A stretch of DNA of 22,618 nucleotides from Spirochaetaceae bacterium UBA6243 (GCA_002441395.1 DJVZ01000017.1:2134-24751); one strand, 5' to 3'. Counted from the first letter of the stretch, positions 7,733 to 15,883 are shown. Numbers and translations are program-made. The notes: generated by a model not told the origin, from the sequence alone.

Positions 7733-9083
7733 TCTGAGCCTCCTTCTGTTTCAACGCGCGCAGCACCTGCTTGCCGACCCTGAAACGCTGGACGAGATGC
7801 CGGTGCGCAGGGCACACGAAGGAGCAGGTCCCGCACTCGATGCAGTCCAAAAGGCCAATCTTTTCTGCCTCCGCATAGTTTTCACTTTCAATGGCGATCG
7901 CGAGGAGAGCAGGGAAGATCGAAGTCGGACAAGCACGAATACAGCGCCCGCAACGAATGCAGGTGTCTTCTTCATACTGCACCGCTTCCTGTTCGCTCAT
8001 GAGAAGAACGCCTGAAGTGTTCTTCTGCACCGGGATTTCATAGCTGGGGAGGGCCACGCCCATCATCGGCCCGCCAAAAATCACCTTGCCGAGCGATTGA
8101 TCGTCGATCTCGACGATGCCGGCCTTTGCCAAATCTGACACAAGGGTGCCGACTGGTGCCACAAGGTTTTTGGGCGTCTTGCAGGCGCCGCCAGTCACCG
8201 TGAATCCGCGCTCGATGAGCGGCTTCCCTTCGCGGAAGGCCTCTGCAATCGCGCAGAGCGTACCCACATTCGATACGACGCAACCGACATCCATGGGCAG
8301 GCCGCCCGAGGGCACTTGCCTGCCGGTGATTGCCGTAATGAGCATTTTTTCACCGCCCTGCGGATACTTGGTCCTGAGCTCCTGAATGCGGATCTTCATG
8401 CCCGCCTTGACTTGCGGATTTTCATCTATCGCTTTCTGCACGTATGGAATTGCGTGCTTCTTGTTCTCTTCGATCGCAATGACGCCCTCTGGCGCATTGA
8501 CTGTCTTCATCACAATCACAACGCCATCGACCACTTTCTCAGGTATTTCAAGAAGAGCCCGTTCGTCGATCGTGAGATATGGCTCACACTCGGCTGCGTT
8601 CGCGATGACGTAGGAGATCGGCTTCGTAGGGGCGAGCTTCACGTGCGCCGGGAAGCCCGCGCCGCCCATCCCAACGATGCCCGCCGCGCGTATGCGGGCG
8701 AGCGCTTCTTCCTTTGAACATGCGAAAGGGTCCAGTGGCAGCATGTAATCCTGCGCCGATTCCCCCTCTGGCGGATCTTTCGGCTCGATTACAATGCACA
8801 AGCCTTCAGTGTTGTTCGATTGCATGCGCGGCTCAATCTTTTTTACCACGCCTGCGACTGATGCGTGCACGGGCACTGTCATGCGGCCTTCAGCATCCGC
8901 TACTTTCTGTCCTGCTTTAACATACTCACCGACTTTGACGAGAGGTTGAATCGGCGCGCCGAAATGCTGATTGACGGGAATCACGACTTGCGGCACGGAT
9001 GTCACCCTTTCAATCGGCGTACCCTGCGAGCGGTCCTTTCTCTCGGGCGGATGTACACCACCTCTGAATGTCCTGATTGACAT
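7722..9083 (-). CDS. rnfC: Rnf complex subunit C, NADH-binding iron-sulfur flavoprotein
   Basis: 453 residues from the ATG at 9083, next to the typical start MSIRTFRGGVHPPE and 9-10 bases after AAGGAG. A longer frame to 9149 adds 22 residues unlike RnfC. The order is: N-terminal barrel-sandwich segment (about 35-100); Rossmann-like NADH/FMN region with GMGGAGFPAHVKL (138-150) and the ANAAECEPY segment; SLBB-like region; then two 4Fe-4S motifs with Cys 375/378/381/385 and 414/417/420/424. It lacks the long C-terminal repeats of proteobacterial RnfC. As first gene of rnfCDGEAB it passes electrons to NAD+ on the cytoplasmic side. A promoter lies about 100 bases upstream. Confidence 0.96.
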   Translation of the reverse strand: MSIRTFRGGVHPPERKDRSQGTPIERVTSVPQVVIPVNQHFGAPIQPLVKVGEYVKAGQKVADAEGRMTVPVHASVAGVVKKIEPRMQSNNTEGLCIVIEPKDPPEGESAQDYMLPLDPFACSKEEALARIRAAGIVGMGGAGFPAHVKLAPTKPISYVIANAAECEPYLTIDERALLEIPEKVVDGVVIVMKTVNAPEGVIAIEENKKHAIPYVQKAIDENPQVKAGMKIRIQELRTKYPQGGEKMLITAITGRQVPSGGLPMDVGCVVSNVGTLCAIAEAFREGKPLIERGFTVTGGACKTPKNLVAPVGTLVSDLAKAGIVEIDDQSLGKVIFGGPMMGVALPSYEIPVQKNTSGVLLMSEQEAVQYEEDTCIRCGRCIRACPTSIFPALLAIAIESENYAEAEKIGLLDCIECGTCSFVCPAHRHLVQRFRVGKQVLRALKQKEAQNVR

Positions 9084-9184
9084 AGTGGAAAGGTCTCCTT
9101 TGAAGATTAACCCTGATAATGCGAAGAAGATCAGCTCCTTCGCATTCAATGCAAAATGCTGGAAAAATATAACAAAATCGCCCT

Positions 9185-9214
9185 ATACTACCACTAGTTT
9201 TTGCGGATGGTCAA
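9185..9214 (-). promoter_or_regulatory. Predicted promoter of the rnf operon
   Basis: On the minus strand TTGACC (9209-9214) and TAGTAT (9185-9190) are separated by 18 bases. The -35 is five of six to consensus and the -10 four of six. It lies between the jag terminator and the rnfC ribosome site, leaving a leader of about 95 bases. Confidence 0.55.
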
Positions 9215-9303
9215 GGCAAAAGTTCATAAGTATTTGCCGTAAAATGATGAGATAAAATCTTATTGTATTAATGCGCGATGCGGAATTGCATGCTTTTTTC
9301 AAT

Positions 9304-9333
9304 AAAAAACGCTGCAAGCTCCTGGCCGCAGCG
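9304..9333 (-). terminator. Intrinsic terminator after jag
   Basis: Minus-strand hairpin CGCTGC (9333-9328) pairing with GCAGCG (9315-9310), 12-base loop, then six T (9309-9304). It lies about 33 bases after the jag stop and closes the rpmH-rnpA-yidD-yidC-jag transcript before the rnf promoter. Confidence 0.75.
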
Positions 9334-9365
9334 CCTTCTTTTTTCTCAAACCCCTCGAAAAGTTC

Positions 9366-10067
9366 CTATTTTCTGCCCTTCATCATAACGCGCACTTGTT
9401 TCATGAGGCCTTCGCCCTCGCTCTTGGTCTCGATGTCGATGATATCATTGAGCGTCGTGTGAATTATGCGCCGTTCAAAGGGATTCATCGGCTCAAGCAA
9501 GATCGATCGGCCCGTACGCCGCACCTCTTCCGCAGTCTCGTAGGCAATCCTCACCAGCGCCTCTTCCCTCCGCAAGCGGTAATTTTCTGAATCGAGTACG
9601 ACTTTGATATCATTGTGCCCGAGAGTTCCCGCATACACATTGGCCAAAAGCTGCAGGGCGTCTATGTTGCGCCCCTTTTTGCCGATCAGAATCGAGGCAG
9701 ACTCAGTGTCAATGCGCAAGCCAAGCTTGTTCGGTTCCCTGAACGCCACTGATAGTTCTGCGGTATAGCCCATCCGGGAGATGACTTCCTTGGTCCACTC
9801 GACTATCTTGCGTTCAAAATCGTCCATGGGAATCGGTTCCACCTGTCGTTGCTCGCTGGCTTCGCCTTTTGTTTCGGTTTCTTCTCTGGCAATGGGGATG
9901 GGAGAATCCTTTGTATGCACCCGGATACGTACTTTTCCTTTTTTGAATAAACCGCCACCCTGGTTTTCGATGATTTCGACATCGAACGAACTGGTATCCA
10001 GACCGAGTTCCTGGGCGGCAAGCTCTATGGCTTCGCGCTCGGTCTTTCCTTCAAACTCATATATCAT
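9366..10067 (-). CDS. jag: Jag/KhpB-type RNA-binding protein
   Basis: 233 residues with the three-part Jag layout. The Jag_N domain is residues 1-52 (FEGKTEREAIELAAQELG, then a GGGLFKKGKVRIRV hairpin). A charged linker covers about 53-80. A KH domain (about 85-160) contains the RNA-contacting loop GKKGRN near 129-134, and an R3H domain (about 165-233) contains ERRIIH (His203). Jag/KhpB with KhpA binds many transcripts and affects cell elongation and division in Gram-positive bacteria. Next to yidC and rnpA it is also a long-known companion of the membrane insertase (SpoIIIJ-associated). AGGAG lies 8 bases before the ATG; the gap to yidC is 32 bases. Confidence 0.95.
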   Translation of the reverse strand: MIYEFEGKTEREAIELAAQELGLDTSSFDVEIIENQGGGLFKKGKVRIRVHTKDSPIPIAREETETKGEASEQRQVEPIPMDDFERKIVEWTKEVISRMGYTAELSVAFREPNKLGLRIDTESASILIGKKGRNIDALQLLANVYAGTLGHNDIKVVLDSENYRLRREEALVRIAYETAEEVRRTGRSILLEPMNPFERRIIHTTLNDIIDIETKSEGEGLMKQVRVMMKGRK

Positions 10068-10099
10068 CTGAGATGCTCCTCATAGAAAGATACAATTAT

Positions 10100-12226
10100 T
10101 TATTGTTTAGGGCTGTTTTTGCGGCTTCTGGAGGCCTTTGAAGAGCCAGAACCGCCTCGTTTGCCTGCTGAACCGGATTTGCCTGCTGAACCGGATTTGC
10201 CCGCTTTTTCTGCCTCGCCTGCTTTCTCTTCAAGCCACTTGGTCACTTTTTCGGAAAAACCTTCTTTTGGGGCGCTTCGGCCTGTCGGTTTTGCCTTTGT
10301 GTCGACCGCAGAGCTCTTACCACCAGCAAGCTTCGAGGGAGCACCCGCCGCCGCGCTTCCCGCCGGGCCTCCTGCGACCGCCACCTCGGCACGGGCTATC
10401 TTGTGCTTCTTCATAAGATCATTGATGACCACCTGCTGAGCAATGGTAAGGATGTTGTTCGTAATCCAGTAAATCAGAAGGCCCGATGGCACATCATAAA
10501 GGATGAAAAAGAACATGAGCGGCATGCCGTACGTCATCAATTTCATCTGATTGGCCTGCTGACTGTCCATTTGGGCGCTTTGAGGCGTCTGCGTGAACTT
10601 GCCATACAAAAACTGACTTAATACATAAATGATGGGCAATGCCCTCAAGTCATTCCAGCCGACGATTGGCATCCTGAAATTGCCAAAATTTATGATGCTT
10701 TCCGGCAAAGAAAGGTCGGTGATCCATCCATGAATAAACATCGCGCCGCGGAGATCGAAATGATTGTTGAAAAGATTGTACATTGCAATAAACAACGGAA
10801 ACTGAATGAGCATGGGCAGACAGCCGGACATGGGGTTGTAGTTTTCACGCTTGTAGAGCTCGGCCATCTCCTGATTGAGCTTCTGCGGATTGTTCTTGTA
10901 CTTCGTCTGCAGTTCCTGCATCTTGGGTTGAATCTCTGCCATTCTCGCCGTTGCAAACGAACTCTTTTTGGTCAGCGGAAAGAACAGTGCCTTAATCACT
11001 ATAGTAACCAGAATTATGGCCACGCCATAATTCGGAATGATGCTGTAGAAGAGATTAAGGAGCAGTTTAAGGAAATTTTCGAGCCAGCCGAAGATACCCG
11101 AGCCTTCCATGGTATCTTCCAGCTTGAGATTCGACAGACCAAAGCCATTTTTATCCGCATATTCATATTTGCCGAGCTCTCCAGATGTTTTTGGTCCAAA
11201 ATAGAAGTAATATGTGTCAGTAGTCGAGGCTCCGGCGAATGAACTGCGCAAAAGTCCAAGGGTATTGGTCTGCTTGATGAGCGGATCCTGGTTCGTTTCG
11301 ATTTCATAGCCGGAAAGGGGAGCTTTCGGTACGGCAATAAATGCAAAGTACTTGCCGGACAGCGACAGCCAGCTTGCGCTTGGCGCAATGACCGTTGCCG
11401 TATTGGCCTTCGGTGACTCGGTTTTTTTCTTGCCATCGACTTCGGCGATGTATTTACGAAAATCGGCATTTTTGGGCAGCTGATCGAAGCGTGGCCCAAT
11501 CTGCGGCCCCAAGTCGATGCGATACGCAACCCCGTTTGAGCCAAGCACAATCGGCTTGCCGTCCGGCTGCTCGATGCTCACCGCAAGGCCGAACATATAT
11601 TCGCCGTCATTGAAAGAAAAGATTTTTTTCAGCACAAAGGGCACTTTTTGGTCACTGCCCGCGAGCGGCGCCTCAAACATACGAGAAAATGCAATTGTGT
11701 TTTTGTTTTCACCAAGATACTGTGTATTCATAAGCTCGCGCATAGGGGACGGGGCAGAACCAAACGAGAGCGATAGCCCCTCTGAGCCTTGCGATCCGGG
11801 TACGACCATATCGACGCCGCCGCGTGAATCGCTCTGATCCTTGTGCTTTTTCAGTGTAAGGGAGACAAGCTCGCCGCCCGCGTTGGTAAAAGTCGCACGA
11901 ACCACGTCGGTTTCGACAATGTATTCTTGCTCCGCGGCAGGAACGGGAATCGTGCTGCCCGCGGCAGTGCCCATGGCCTGAACGGGTACGGGAGCGGGCA
12001 CAATGGCCACAGCTCCGGGCAATGTCTGATTGTTCTGAGCAGGAAGCTCCGTCCCTTGTGAACTTGTTTGGGCAGGTGCTTGCGTAGTCTGCTGCTCTGA
12101 CGGCGGAAACAGCGCATTTTGCACCATAAATCCGACGCTGACGATAAGGGTGGAAAGGACAACCGCAAGTATCGTGCGGCGGCGATCTTCTTTCGAATTG
12201 GTTTGTTGTTCAAAAATATCGTTCAT
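10100..12226 (-). CDS. yidC: Membrane protein insertase YidC
   Basis: 708 residues, longer than the E. coli protein (548). TM1 is about 18-40, then a Gln/Pro/Ala-rich linker (41-100). The large periplasmic domain (about 100-375) is present only in diderm bacteria. The conserved insertase core (about 380-610) has five membrane segments; Lys412 in VTIVIKALFFPLT takes the place of the usual groove Arg, and CLPMLIQFPLFIAMYNLF is typical. A Lys/Gly/Ser/Ala tail of about 100 residues (610-708) follows, with a twofold GKSGSA repeat. The tail is strongly basic, as in YidC proteins whose tail contacts the ribosome; that role here is inference. YidC inserts proteins with or without SecYEG. The start overlaps the yidD stop by ATGA. 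Confidence 0.97.
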   Translation of the reverse strand: MNDIFEQQTNSKEDRRRTILAVVLSTLIVSVGFMVQNALFPPSEQQTTQAPAQTSSQGTELPAQNNQTLPGAVAIVPAPVPVQAMGTAAGSTIPVPAAEQEYIVETDVVRATFTNAGGELVSLTLKKHKDQSDSRGGVDMVVPGSQGSEGLSLSFGSAPSPMRELMNTQYLGENKNTIAFSRMFEAPLAGSDQKVPFVLKKIFSFNDGEYMFGLAVSIEQPDGKPIVLGSNGVAYRIDLGPQIGPRFDQLPKNADFRKYIAEVDGKKKTESPKANTATVIAPSASWLSLSGKYFAFIAVPKAPLSGYEIETNQDPLIKQTNTLGLLRSSFAGASTTDTYYFYFGPKTSGELGKYEYADKNGFGLSNLKLEDTMEGSGIFGWLENFLKLLLNLFYSIIPNYGVAIILVTIVIKALFFPLTKKSSFATARMAEIQPKMQELQTKYKNNPQKLNQEMAELYKRENYNPMSGCLPMLIQFPLFIAMYNLFNNHFDLRGAMFIHGWITDLSLPESIINFGNFRMPIVGWNDLRALPIIYVLSQFLYGKFTQTPQSAQMDSQQANQMKLMTYGMPLMFFFILYDVPSGLLIYWITNNILTIAQQVVINDLMKKHKIARAEVAVAGGPAGSAAAGAPSKLAGGKSSAVDTKAKPTGRSAPKEGFSEKVTKWLEEKAGEAEKAGKSGSAGKSGSAGKRGGSGSSKASRSRKNSPKQ
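10163..10198 (-). repeat. Exact 18-bp tandem repeat in the 3' end of yidC
   Basis: Two identical 18-base units, 10163-10180 and 10181-10198, encode the repeated GKSGSA in the YidC tail. The unit is a multiple of three, so copy-number change keeps the frame. Confidence 0.95.
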
Positions 12227-12453
12227 GGTACTGGGTCATAGCCTCCTGGATTTCCTGGATGACAGCGAATAACTCGTTTGAAGGCGAGTACAACGCCCTT
12301 AAAAGGCCCATATTTCCTGATTGCCTGATAAGAATAGGAAGAACACGTGGGGTAAAAGCGGCATGAAGGAGGGAACAATGGCGAAATCACGAGCTGATAT
12401 ATCCGAATCGCCACCAAGAGAGGAAATGTTAGAATTTTCTTCACGATATTCAT
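12223..12453 (-). CDS. yidD: YidD membrane-protein insertion factor
   Basis: 76 residues from the ATG at 12453, which overlaps the rnpA stop (ATGA). The longer frame to 12501 lies inside rnpA and adds unrelated residues. The protein starts with an amphipathic helix (KILTFPLLVAIRIYQLVISP) and has the family core PPSCRFYPTCSSYS with Cys31 and Cys37, a third Cys at 64 (IRCHPGNPGG), and the ending GGYDPVP. YidD helps YidC-dependent membrane insertion. It sits in its usual place between rnpA and yidC and overlaps yidC by four bases. Confidence 0.95.
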   Translation of the reverse strand: MNIVKKILTFPLLVAIRIYQLVISPLFPPSCRFYPTCSSYSYQAIRKYGPFKGVVLAFKRVIRCHPGNPGGYDPVP

Positions 12454-12842
12454 CGCAGCAAATCCGCCTTGCGGAGCAGATACAGCATAGCGCTGCGGCA
12501 TTCAGAGAGTGCCGCAAATCCGGGATAGAGCACAAAGGCAATATCAAATCCTGGCTTGACAGTATGACGGAGTAGCCGCCACGACTCCCTCGCCAGCCTT
12601 TTCGCTCTATTTCGCGCAACGGCGCCGGAAAAAGAACGCACCGCAATAAATGCCGCCCGGCTTTCCTGCGCTTCAGTCCGAAGGACTTGCATTCGCATGC
12701 CCCTGCAGGAAAACCGGGCTCCATCCTTAAAAATAAGATCGATTTCTCTCGCTTTCCGCACCCGCAGGTGCTTCGGAAAGCTTCGATCAAACTGCTCTCC
12801 CTGGATACCGGGCTCGGTGTTTTCAGTACTTCTTCTTCTCAT
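12450..12842 (-). CDS. rnpA: Ribonuclease P protein component
   Basis: 130 residues. The family signature ARNRAKRLARESWR (about 76-89) is clear, as is the N-terminal LRVRKAREIDLIFKDGARF. The protein helps the RNase P RNA trim the 5' leader of pre-tRNA; the RNA gene is not in this window. The only in-frame ATG upstream of the conserved region is at 12842. It lies inside rpmH, giving a 20-base overlap and an N-terminal extension of about 20 residues. No strong ribosome site precedes it, so translation is probably coupled to rpmH. The stop overlaps yidD by ATGA. Confidence 0.93.
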   Translation of the reverse strand: MRRRSTENTEPGIQGEQFDRSFPKHLRVRKAREIDLIFKDGARFSCRGMRMQVLRTEAQESRAAFIAVRSFSGAVARNRAKRLARESWRLLRHTVKPGFDIAFVLYPGFAALSECRSAMLYLLRKADLLR

Positions 12843-12978
12843 CGGAAACAGAGAGCTTGATTCTTCCTTTTGCTCTCCTTCTTTTCAGAACAAGTCGGCC
12901 GCCTTTTGTCTTCATTCGGGCACGGAAACCGAATTTTCTATTCCTTTTAACTCGGCTCGGCTGATAGGTGCGTTTCAT
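12823..12978 (-). CDS. rpmH: 50S ribosomal protein L34
   Basis: Reading the minus strand from the ATG at 12978 gives 51 residues: MKRTYQPSRVKRNRKFGFRA..., then RMKTKGGRLVLKRRRAKGRI..., ending SVSDEKKKY. This is a full-length L34 with the invariant KRTYQPS start and the RARMKTKGGR core, plus a short C-terminal extension. AAGGAGA lies 7 bases before the start. It is the first gene of the rpmH-rnpA-yidD-yidC-jag operon and overlaps rnpA by 20 bases. Confidence 0.98.
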   Translation of the reverse strand: MKRTYQPSRVKRNRKFGFRARMKTKGGRLVLKRRRAKGRIKLSVSDEKKKY

Positions 12979-13000
12979 GATTCAATCTCCTTGTCACAAA

Positions 13001-13039
13001 CGGCTGCATTGGCCCCCCAAATTTCTTGCTTTGCAGCCG
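13001..13039 (-). promoter_or_regulatory. Hairpin in the rpmH leader
   Basis: An 8-base perfect inverted repeat (CGGCTGCA at 13039-13032 on the minus strand, TGCAGCCG at 13008-13001) encloses a 23-base loop with an inner TTGG/CCAA pairing around a G-run. It lies between the promoter and the ribosome site. There is no U-run, so it is not a terminator. It could control expression of rpmH and rnpA, or simply be transcript structure. Confidence 0.5.
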
Positions 13040-13063
13040 GAAAATTGCACAGTCAGGCGGTGG

Positions 13064-13093
13064 AGTATAGACCGCAATAGTATCCTTGGTCAA
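13064..13093 (-). promoter_or_regulatory. Predicted promoter of the rpmH-rnpA-yidD-yidC-jag operon
   Basis: On the minus strand TTGACC (13088-13093) and TATACT (13064-13069) are 18 bases apart; each matches consensus at five of six positions. This is the best sigma-70 promoter seen in the window. The -35 overlaps the stop codon of the upstream DUF721 gene (TGA inside TTGACC). Confidence 0.75.
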
Positions 13094-13593
13094 TTGCCCT
13101 TAGTGCGTCTGGTGCTGACCCTTGCGCGCTGCATACGCGAAAAAATCTCCTCAAGGGGTTCGGGCAGCGGAGTCTTCATCTCTGGGCCCGATTGAGCCTC
13201 CTTCGAAGTGGCTTCGGGTCCGTTGTCCGCGGCCGCCGAAGCTTTTGCCGCCGGCTCCGCGGAGGGGAGGGCTTCCGCAGGGAGAACGTCTCCCTGTTCT
13301 TCGACGGTAAAGGCCAGACTCGTAATCTCAAGTTCGGGGTAATGCTTCGCGATGCGCGCCAGAATCCTCTCCTGGTCCAACTGCAGAAGCTGAATCCAGC
13401 CGGCGTGGTCCGCGGAGATAAGAAGCGTACGGTGCAGAATGCTCTTCGGCTTCGAATGATCGGCGAGGCGCTGGCCAACAATCTGCTTCCAGGTCGAACG
13501 AAACATCTCGAACTGCGTCGCGGCCTGCAGTGTTGTATCGTCAAAAAACCTGGAAAGTATTTCAGAGGCCTTCTTCGCGCGAAAATCGTCCAT
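13090..13593 (-). CDS. dciA: DUF721 protein, DciA-like helicase-loading factor
   Basis: 167 residues. Residues about 5-95 form a DUF721 domain (TWKQIVGQRLADHSKP, then TLLISADHAGWIQLLQLDQ and the ILARI segment), followed by an Ala/Pro/Glu-rich linker (100-150) and a short charged end. DUF721 includes DciA, the ancestral protein that helps load the replicative helicase DnaB in bacteria lacking DnaC/DnaI. A place right after dnaA-dnaN-recF is typical in spirochaetes and actinobacteria and fits a replication role. The start overlaps the end of recF by 32 bases. The domain call is firm; the loader function is from family knowledge. Confidence 0.85.
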   Translation of the reverse strand: MDDFRAKKASEILSRFFDDTTLQAATQFEMFRSTWKQIVGQRLADHSKPKSILHRTLLISADHAGWIQLLQLDQERILARIAKHYPELEITSLAFTVEEQGDVLPAEALPSAEPAAKASAAADNGPEATSKEAQSGPEMKTPLPEPLEEIFSRMQRARVSTRRTKGN

Positions 13594-14680
13594 CGCTCAC
13601 CCTGTATACTATTGTAGTATCATCGGCATATTCGTGCCATGGCTCTTCCGGTAAAAAAGTAAAGACAGCCTGCGCACCTGACTTTTGCTCCGGCAAGAGC
13701 GAAAAAAAGCGGCGTCTCTTGGCCACATCGAGTTCCAAAAGGACATCATCCAGAAGAAGCACAGGAAACCGAGGCATTTCGCTGCCGGAAAGCTCCGCAT
13801 ACAGATGAACCTGTACAATGCGCAGAATGAGCGACGCGAGCCTAAGCTGGCCTGTCGACGCAAAGGTCGAAAAATTACGCCCTTCCCGGATAAAAATCCA
13901 CCGGTCTCGGTGAGGTCCGGAAAGGCTTGTCGCCGCTTCGATATCTTTTGAGCGCCGTTCCGCCAGCACTTCAATGATTTCCGAAACCGAAGCTTCCTCT
14001 GGCCAGCTCGACACATAGTGGATCGCGACCTCTGTCCCCAATCGGGACACGCGCTCGTAGCTTTCGGGAAAACGCTGAGCGAAGAGCTGCGAAAGCTTTT
14101 TTCGATAGGCCATAATTTCGTGACCATAGTGCGCAAGCTGCTCATCGAGCGTATCGAGTATGCTGAAGGTGTCGGTTTTCAGCGCCATATTGCGGTGCTT
14201 GAGAACTCTTCTGTAGAAGCGCAGCAAATCGATATACTCGAGCCACAACATTCCCGCGCACTGATCAAAGAAAAAGCGCCGTTCTTCCGGAACTCCCGCC
14301 GCAAAGGCCAAATCTTCATGACAAAAAACCACGGCGGGATTATGCGCGACGAGCTCCTTTCTGTCGGTGAGCGGTTTTTCATTGAGCCGGACTTCTTTGC
14401 GCCCCTCTATCGAATATCTGAGGCTGATCTGCTCTTGCGCCGGCGAATTCAGCTCACTCCATGCCGCGCGCAACAGAAATTCAGAGTTTCCATGCATTGG
14501 AAGTTCCCGATCCTGATGCGTCCGAAATGAATTGCCGTAGCTGAGACAGTACAAGGCTTCGAGAAAATTCGTTTTTCCCTGACCGTTTTCTCCAAGAAGG
14601 AAAATATTCCCCGCCCCCAGCTTCAGTTCGGTCTCTTCGATGTTTCTGAAGCGGGCTATCCGTATCTGTTCGAAGGCCAT
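13562..14680 (-). CDS. recF: DNA replication and repair protein RecF
   Basis: 372 residues, normal length for this SMC-like ATPase. Walker A is GENGQGKTN at about 30-38, after the typical IRIARFRNIEETEL. The later conserved pieces are SGPHRD, the signature-like STGQLRLASL and the Walker B/D-loop region VLLLDDVLLELD. RecF with RecO and RecR loads RecA at single-strand gaps, and its gene commonly follows dnaN. The ATG directly abuts the dnaN stop (TAAATG) with no clear ribosome site, so it probably relies on coupling. Its 3' end overlaps the DUF721 gene. Confidence 0.97.
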   Translation of the reverse strand: MAFEQIRIARFRNIEETELKLGAGNIFLLGENGQGKTNFLEALYCLSYGNSFRTHQDRELPMHGNSEFLLRAAWSELNSPAQEQISLRYSIEGRKEVRLNEKPLTDRKELVAHNPAVVFCHEDLAFAAGVPEERRFFFDQCAGMLWLEYIDLLRFYRRVLKHRNMALKTDTFSILDTLDEQLAHYGHEIMAYRKKLSQLFAQRFPESYERVSRLGTEVAIHYVSSWPEEASVSEIIEVLAERRSKDIEAATSLSGPHRDRWIFIREGRNFSTFASTGQLRLASLILRIVQVHLYAELSGSEMPRFPVLLLDDVLLELDVAKRRRFFSLLPEQKSGAQAVFTFLPEEPWHEYADDTTIVYRVSDGRFSREEGL

Positions 14681-15781
14681 TTATGGCTGCTGCATCGGCA
14701 TGATGATATGGAAATAACTTGAATCCGGCTCGGGTCTCAGGGTAATCGCGCGGGAAGGATCACTGAACTCTATCGCCAGGTTGTCGCTGTCCATAGCCTT
14801 GAGAGGATCTTCCAGATAGCGTAAACTCAGCAAAATCACCACATCGTCGCCTTCATATTCACACGAAAGCTCTTCCCGCGCCGCGCCAAGTTCCGTTTCT
14901 TCAGACTCCAGCACAAGCCCCTTGCTTGAGACATTGAAGATGACCTTGTTTGACTTCTCGACAAAAAGCGATACGCGTCGGAGCGCCGCCTGAAGTTCAT
15001 CTCTCGCGACAATGAATTTAAAGTGCTGGTCCTTCGGTATGACCTTCTGATAGTTCGGAAATTTTCCTTCGATGAGATAGCTTGTAAGCTGATAATTTCC
15101 AAAACGGAAGAATACATTCTTCTCATTTACCGCCATAAGAATCTGGCCTTCATCCGATGCTCGCTTCAGTATTACGGAGAGTACTTTTGGAGGAATTATG
15201 GCGCTTTGAAAATCAGGGATGTCTGCCTCTTGCGTCGAAATGAACGCGAGCCGGCGTCCATCAGTCGCAATCATTGCCAGTTCTCCGTCAGGAAGCTTTT
15301 CCATGAAAACTCCATTCATAAAGAATCTTGTTTCATCATTGGAAACAGAGAAGATTGTCTGGCTTATCATTTTGCGCAGATCATGGGCTTGCAGTGCAAA
15401 ATAGTGGCTTTCACCGATGCGGGGAATCTCCGGAAATTTGTCGCCAGCGATAGTCTTAAGCTGGAAACGCACTTTTTTTGAAAGAGGGCGTATCTCGATA
15501 CTCGACTCATGCTGCTCAAAGCGCATATCCCCTTCCGGAATCGAGTTGGTAATAGCCAAAAGCTTATCGCAAAATACGGTGAGAGAGCCGGGTTCAGCGT
15601 CCGAAATGGGTATTTCGGTTTCAAAGCCTACTTTTGCGTCTGTCGCTCTTATAAAGAGCTTTGAATCCATGACTTCAAGATAGACATTTGACATAATGGA
15701 AAACGCATTTTTTGATGCAATAATATCTTGCGCAATCGCTATCTCTTTCGCAAAGGTATCCCGATCGCAGATAAATTTCAT
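14681..15781 (-). CDS. dnaN: DNA polymerase III beta subunit (sliding clamp)
   Basis: 366 residues from the ATG at 15781, with GGAGGA 8 bases upstream and the normal clamp start MKFICDRDTF. The 14-residue upstream extension is rejected. Three clamp domains follow: about 1-120; about 125-245 (FFMNGVFMEKLPDGELAMIA, TDGRRLAFIS); and about 246-366, ending PDSSYFHIIMPMQ. The ring-shaped dimer holds polymerase on DNA. The gene lies downstream of dnaA across a 338-base gap that holds DnaA boxes, and directly abuts recF. Confidence 0.98.
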   Translation of the reverse strand: MKFICDRDTFAKEIAIAQDIIASKNAFSIMSNVYLEVMDSKLFIRATDAKVGFETEIPISDAEPGSLTVFCDKLLAITNSIPEGDMRFEQHESSIEIRPLSKKVRFQLKTIAGDKFPEIPRIGESHYFALQAHDLRKMISQTIFSVSNDETRFFMNGVFMEKLPDGELAMIATDGRRLAFISTQEADIPDFQSAIIPPKVLSVILKRASDEGQILMAVNEKNVFFRFGNYQLTSYLIEGKFPNYQKVIPKDQHFKFIVARDELQAALRRVSLFVEKSNKVIFNVSSKGLVLESEETELGAAREELSCEYEGDDVVILLSLRYLEDPLKAMDSDNLAIEFSDPSRAITLRPEPDSSYFHIIMPMQQP

Positions 15782-15808
15782 TGGAAGCTTCCTCCATTCA
15801 GATTCTGT

Positions 15809-15837
15809 ATAGTAACAGTTCATACGAGAAAAATAAA
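15809..15837 (-). promoter_or_regulatory. Possible dnaN promoter
   Basis: On the minus strand TTTATT (15832-15837) and TACTAT (15809-15814) are spaced by 17 bases, just upstream of the dnaN ribosome site. The match to consensus is only moderate. Confidence 0.35.
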
Positions 15838-15883
15838 CAGTCTTTGTTAAAAAAGGCGAAGAAAGCAGACATGACGGGCTTCG

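Noticed and set aside
9271..9462. Small plus-strand frame over the jag terminator
   Set aside because: It spans a terminator hairpin and the antisense of jag, with no ribosome site.
12321..12575. 84-codon plus-strand frame over yidD/rnpA
   Set aside because: Antisense to two clear genes, with no similarity recognised.
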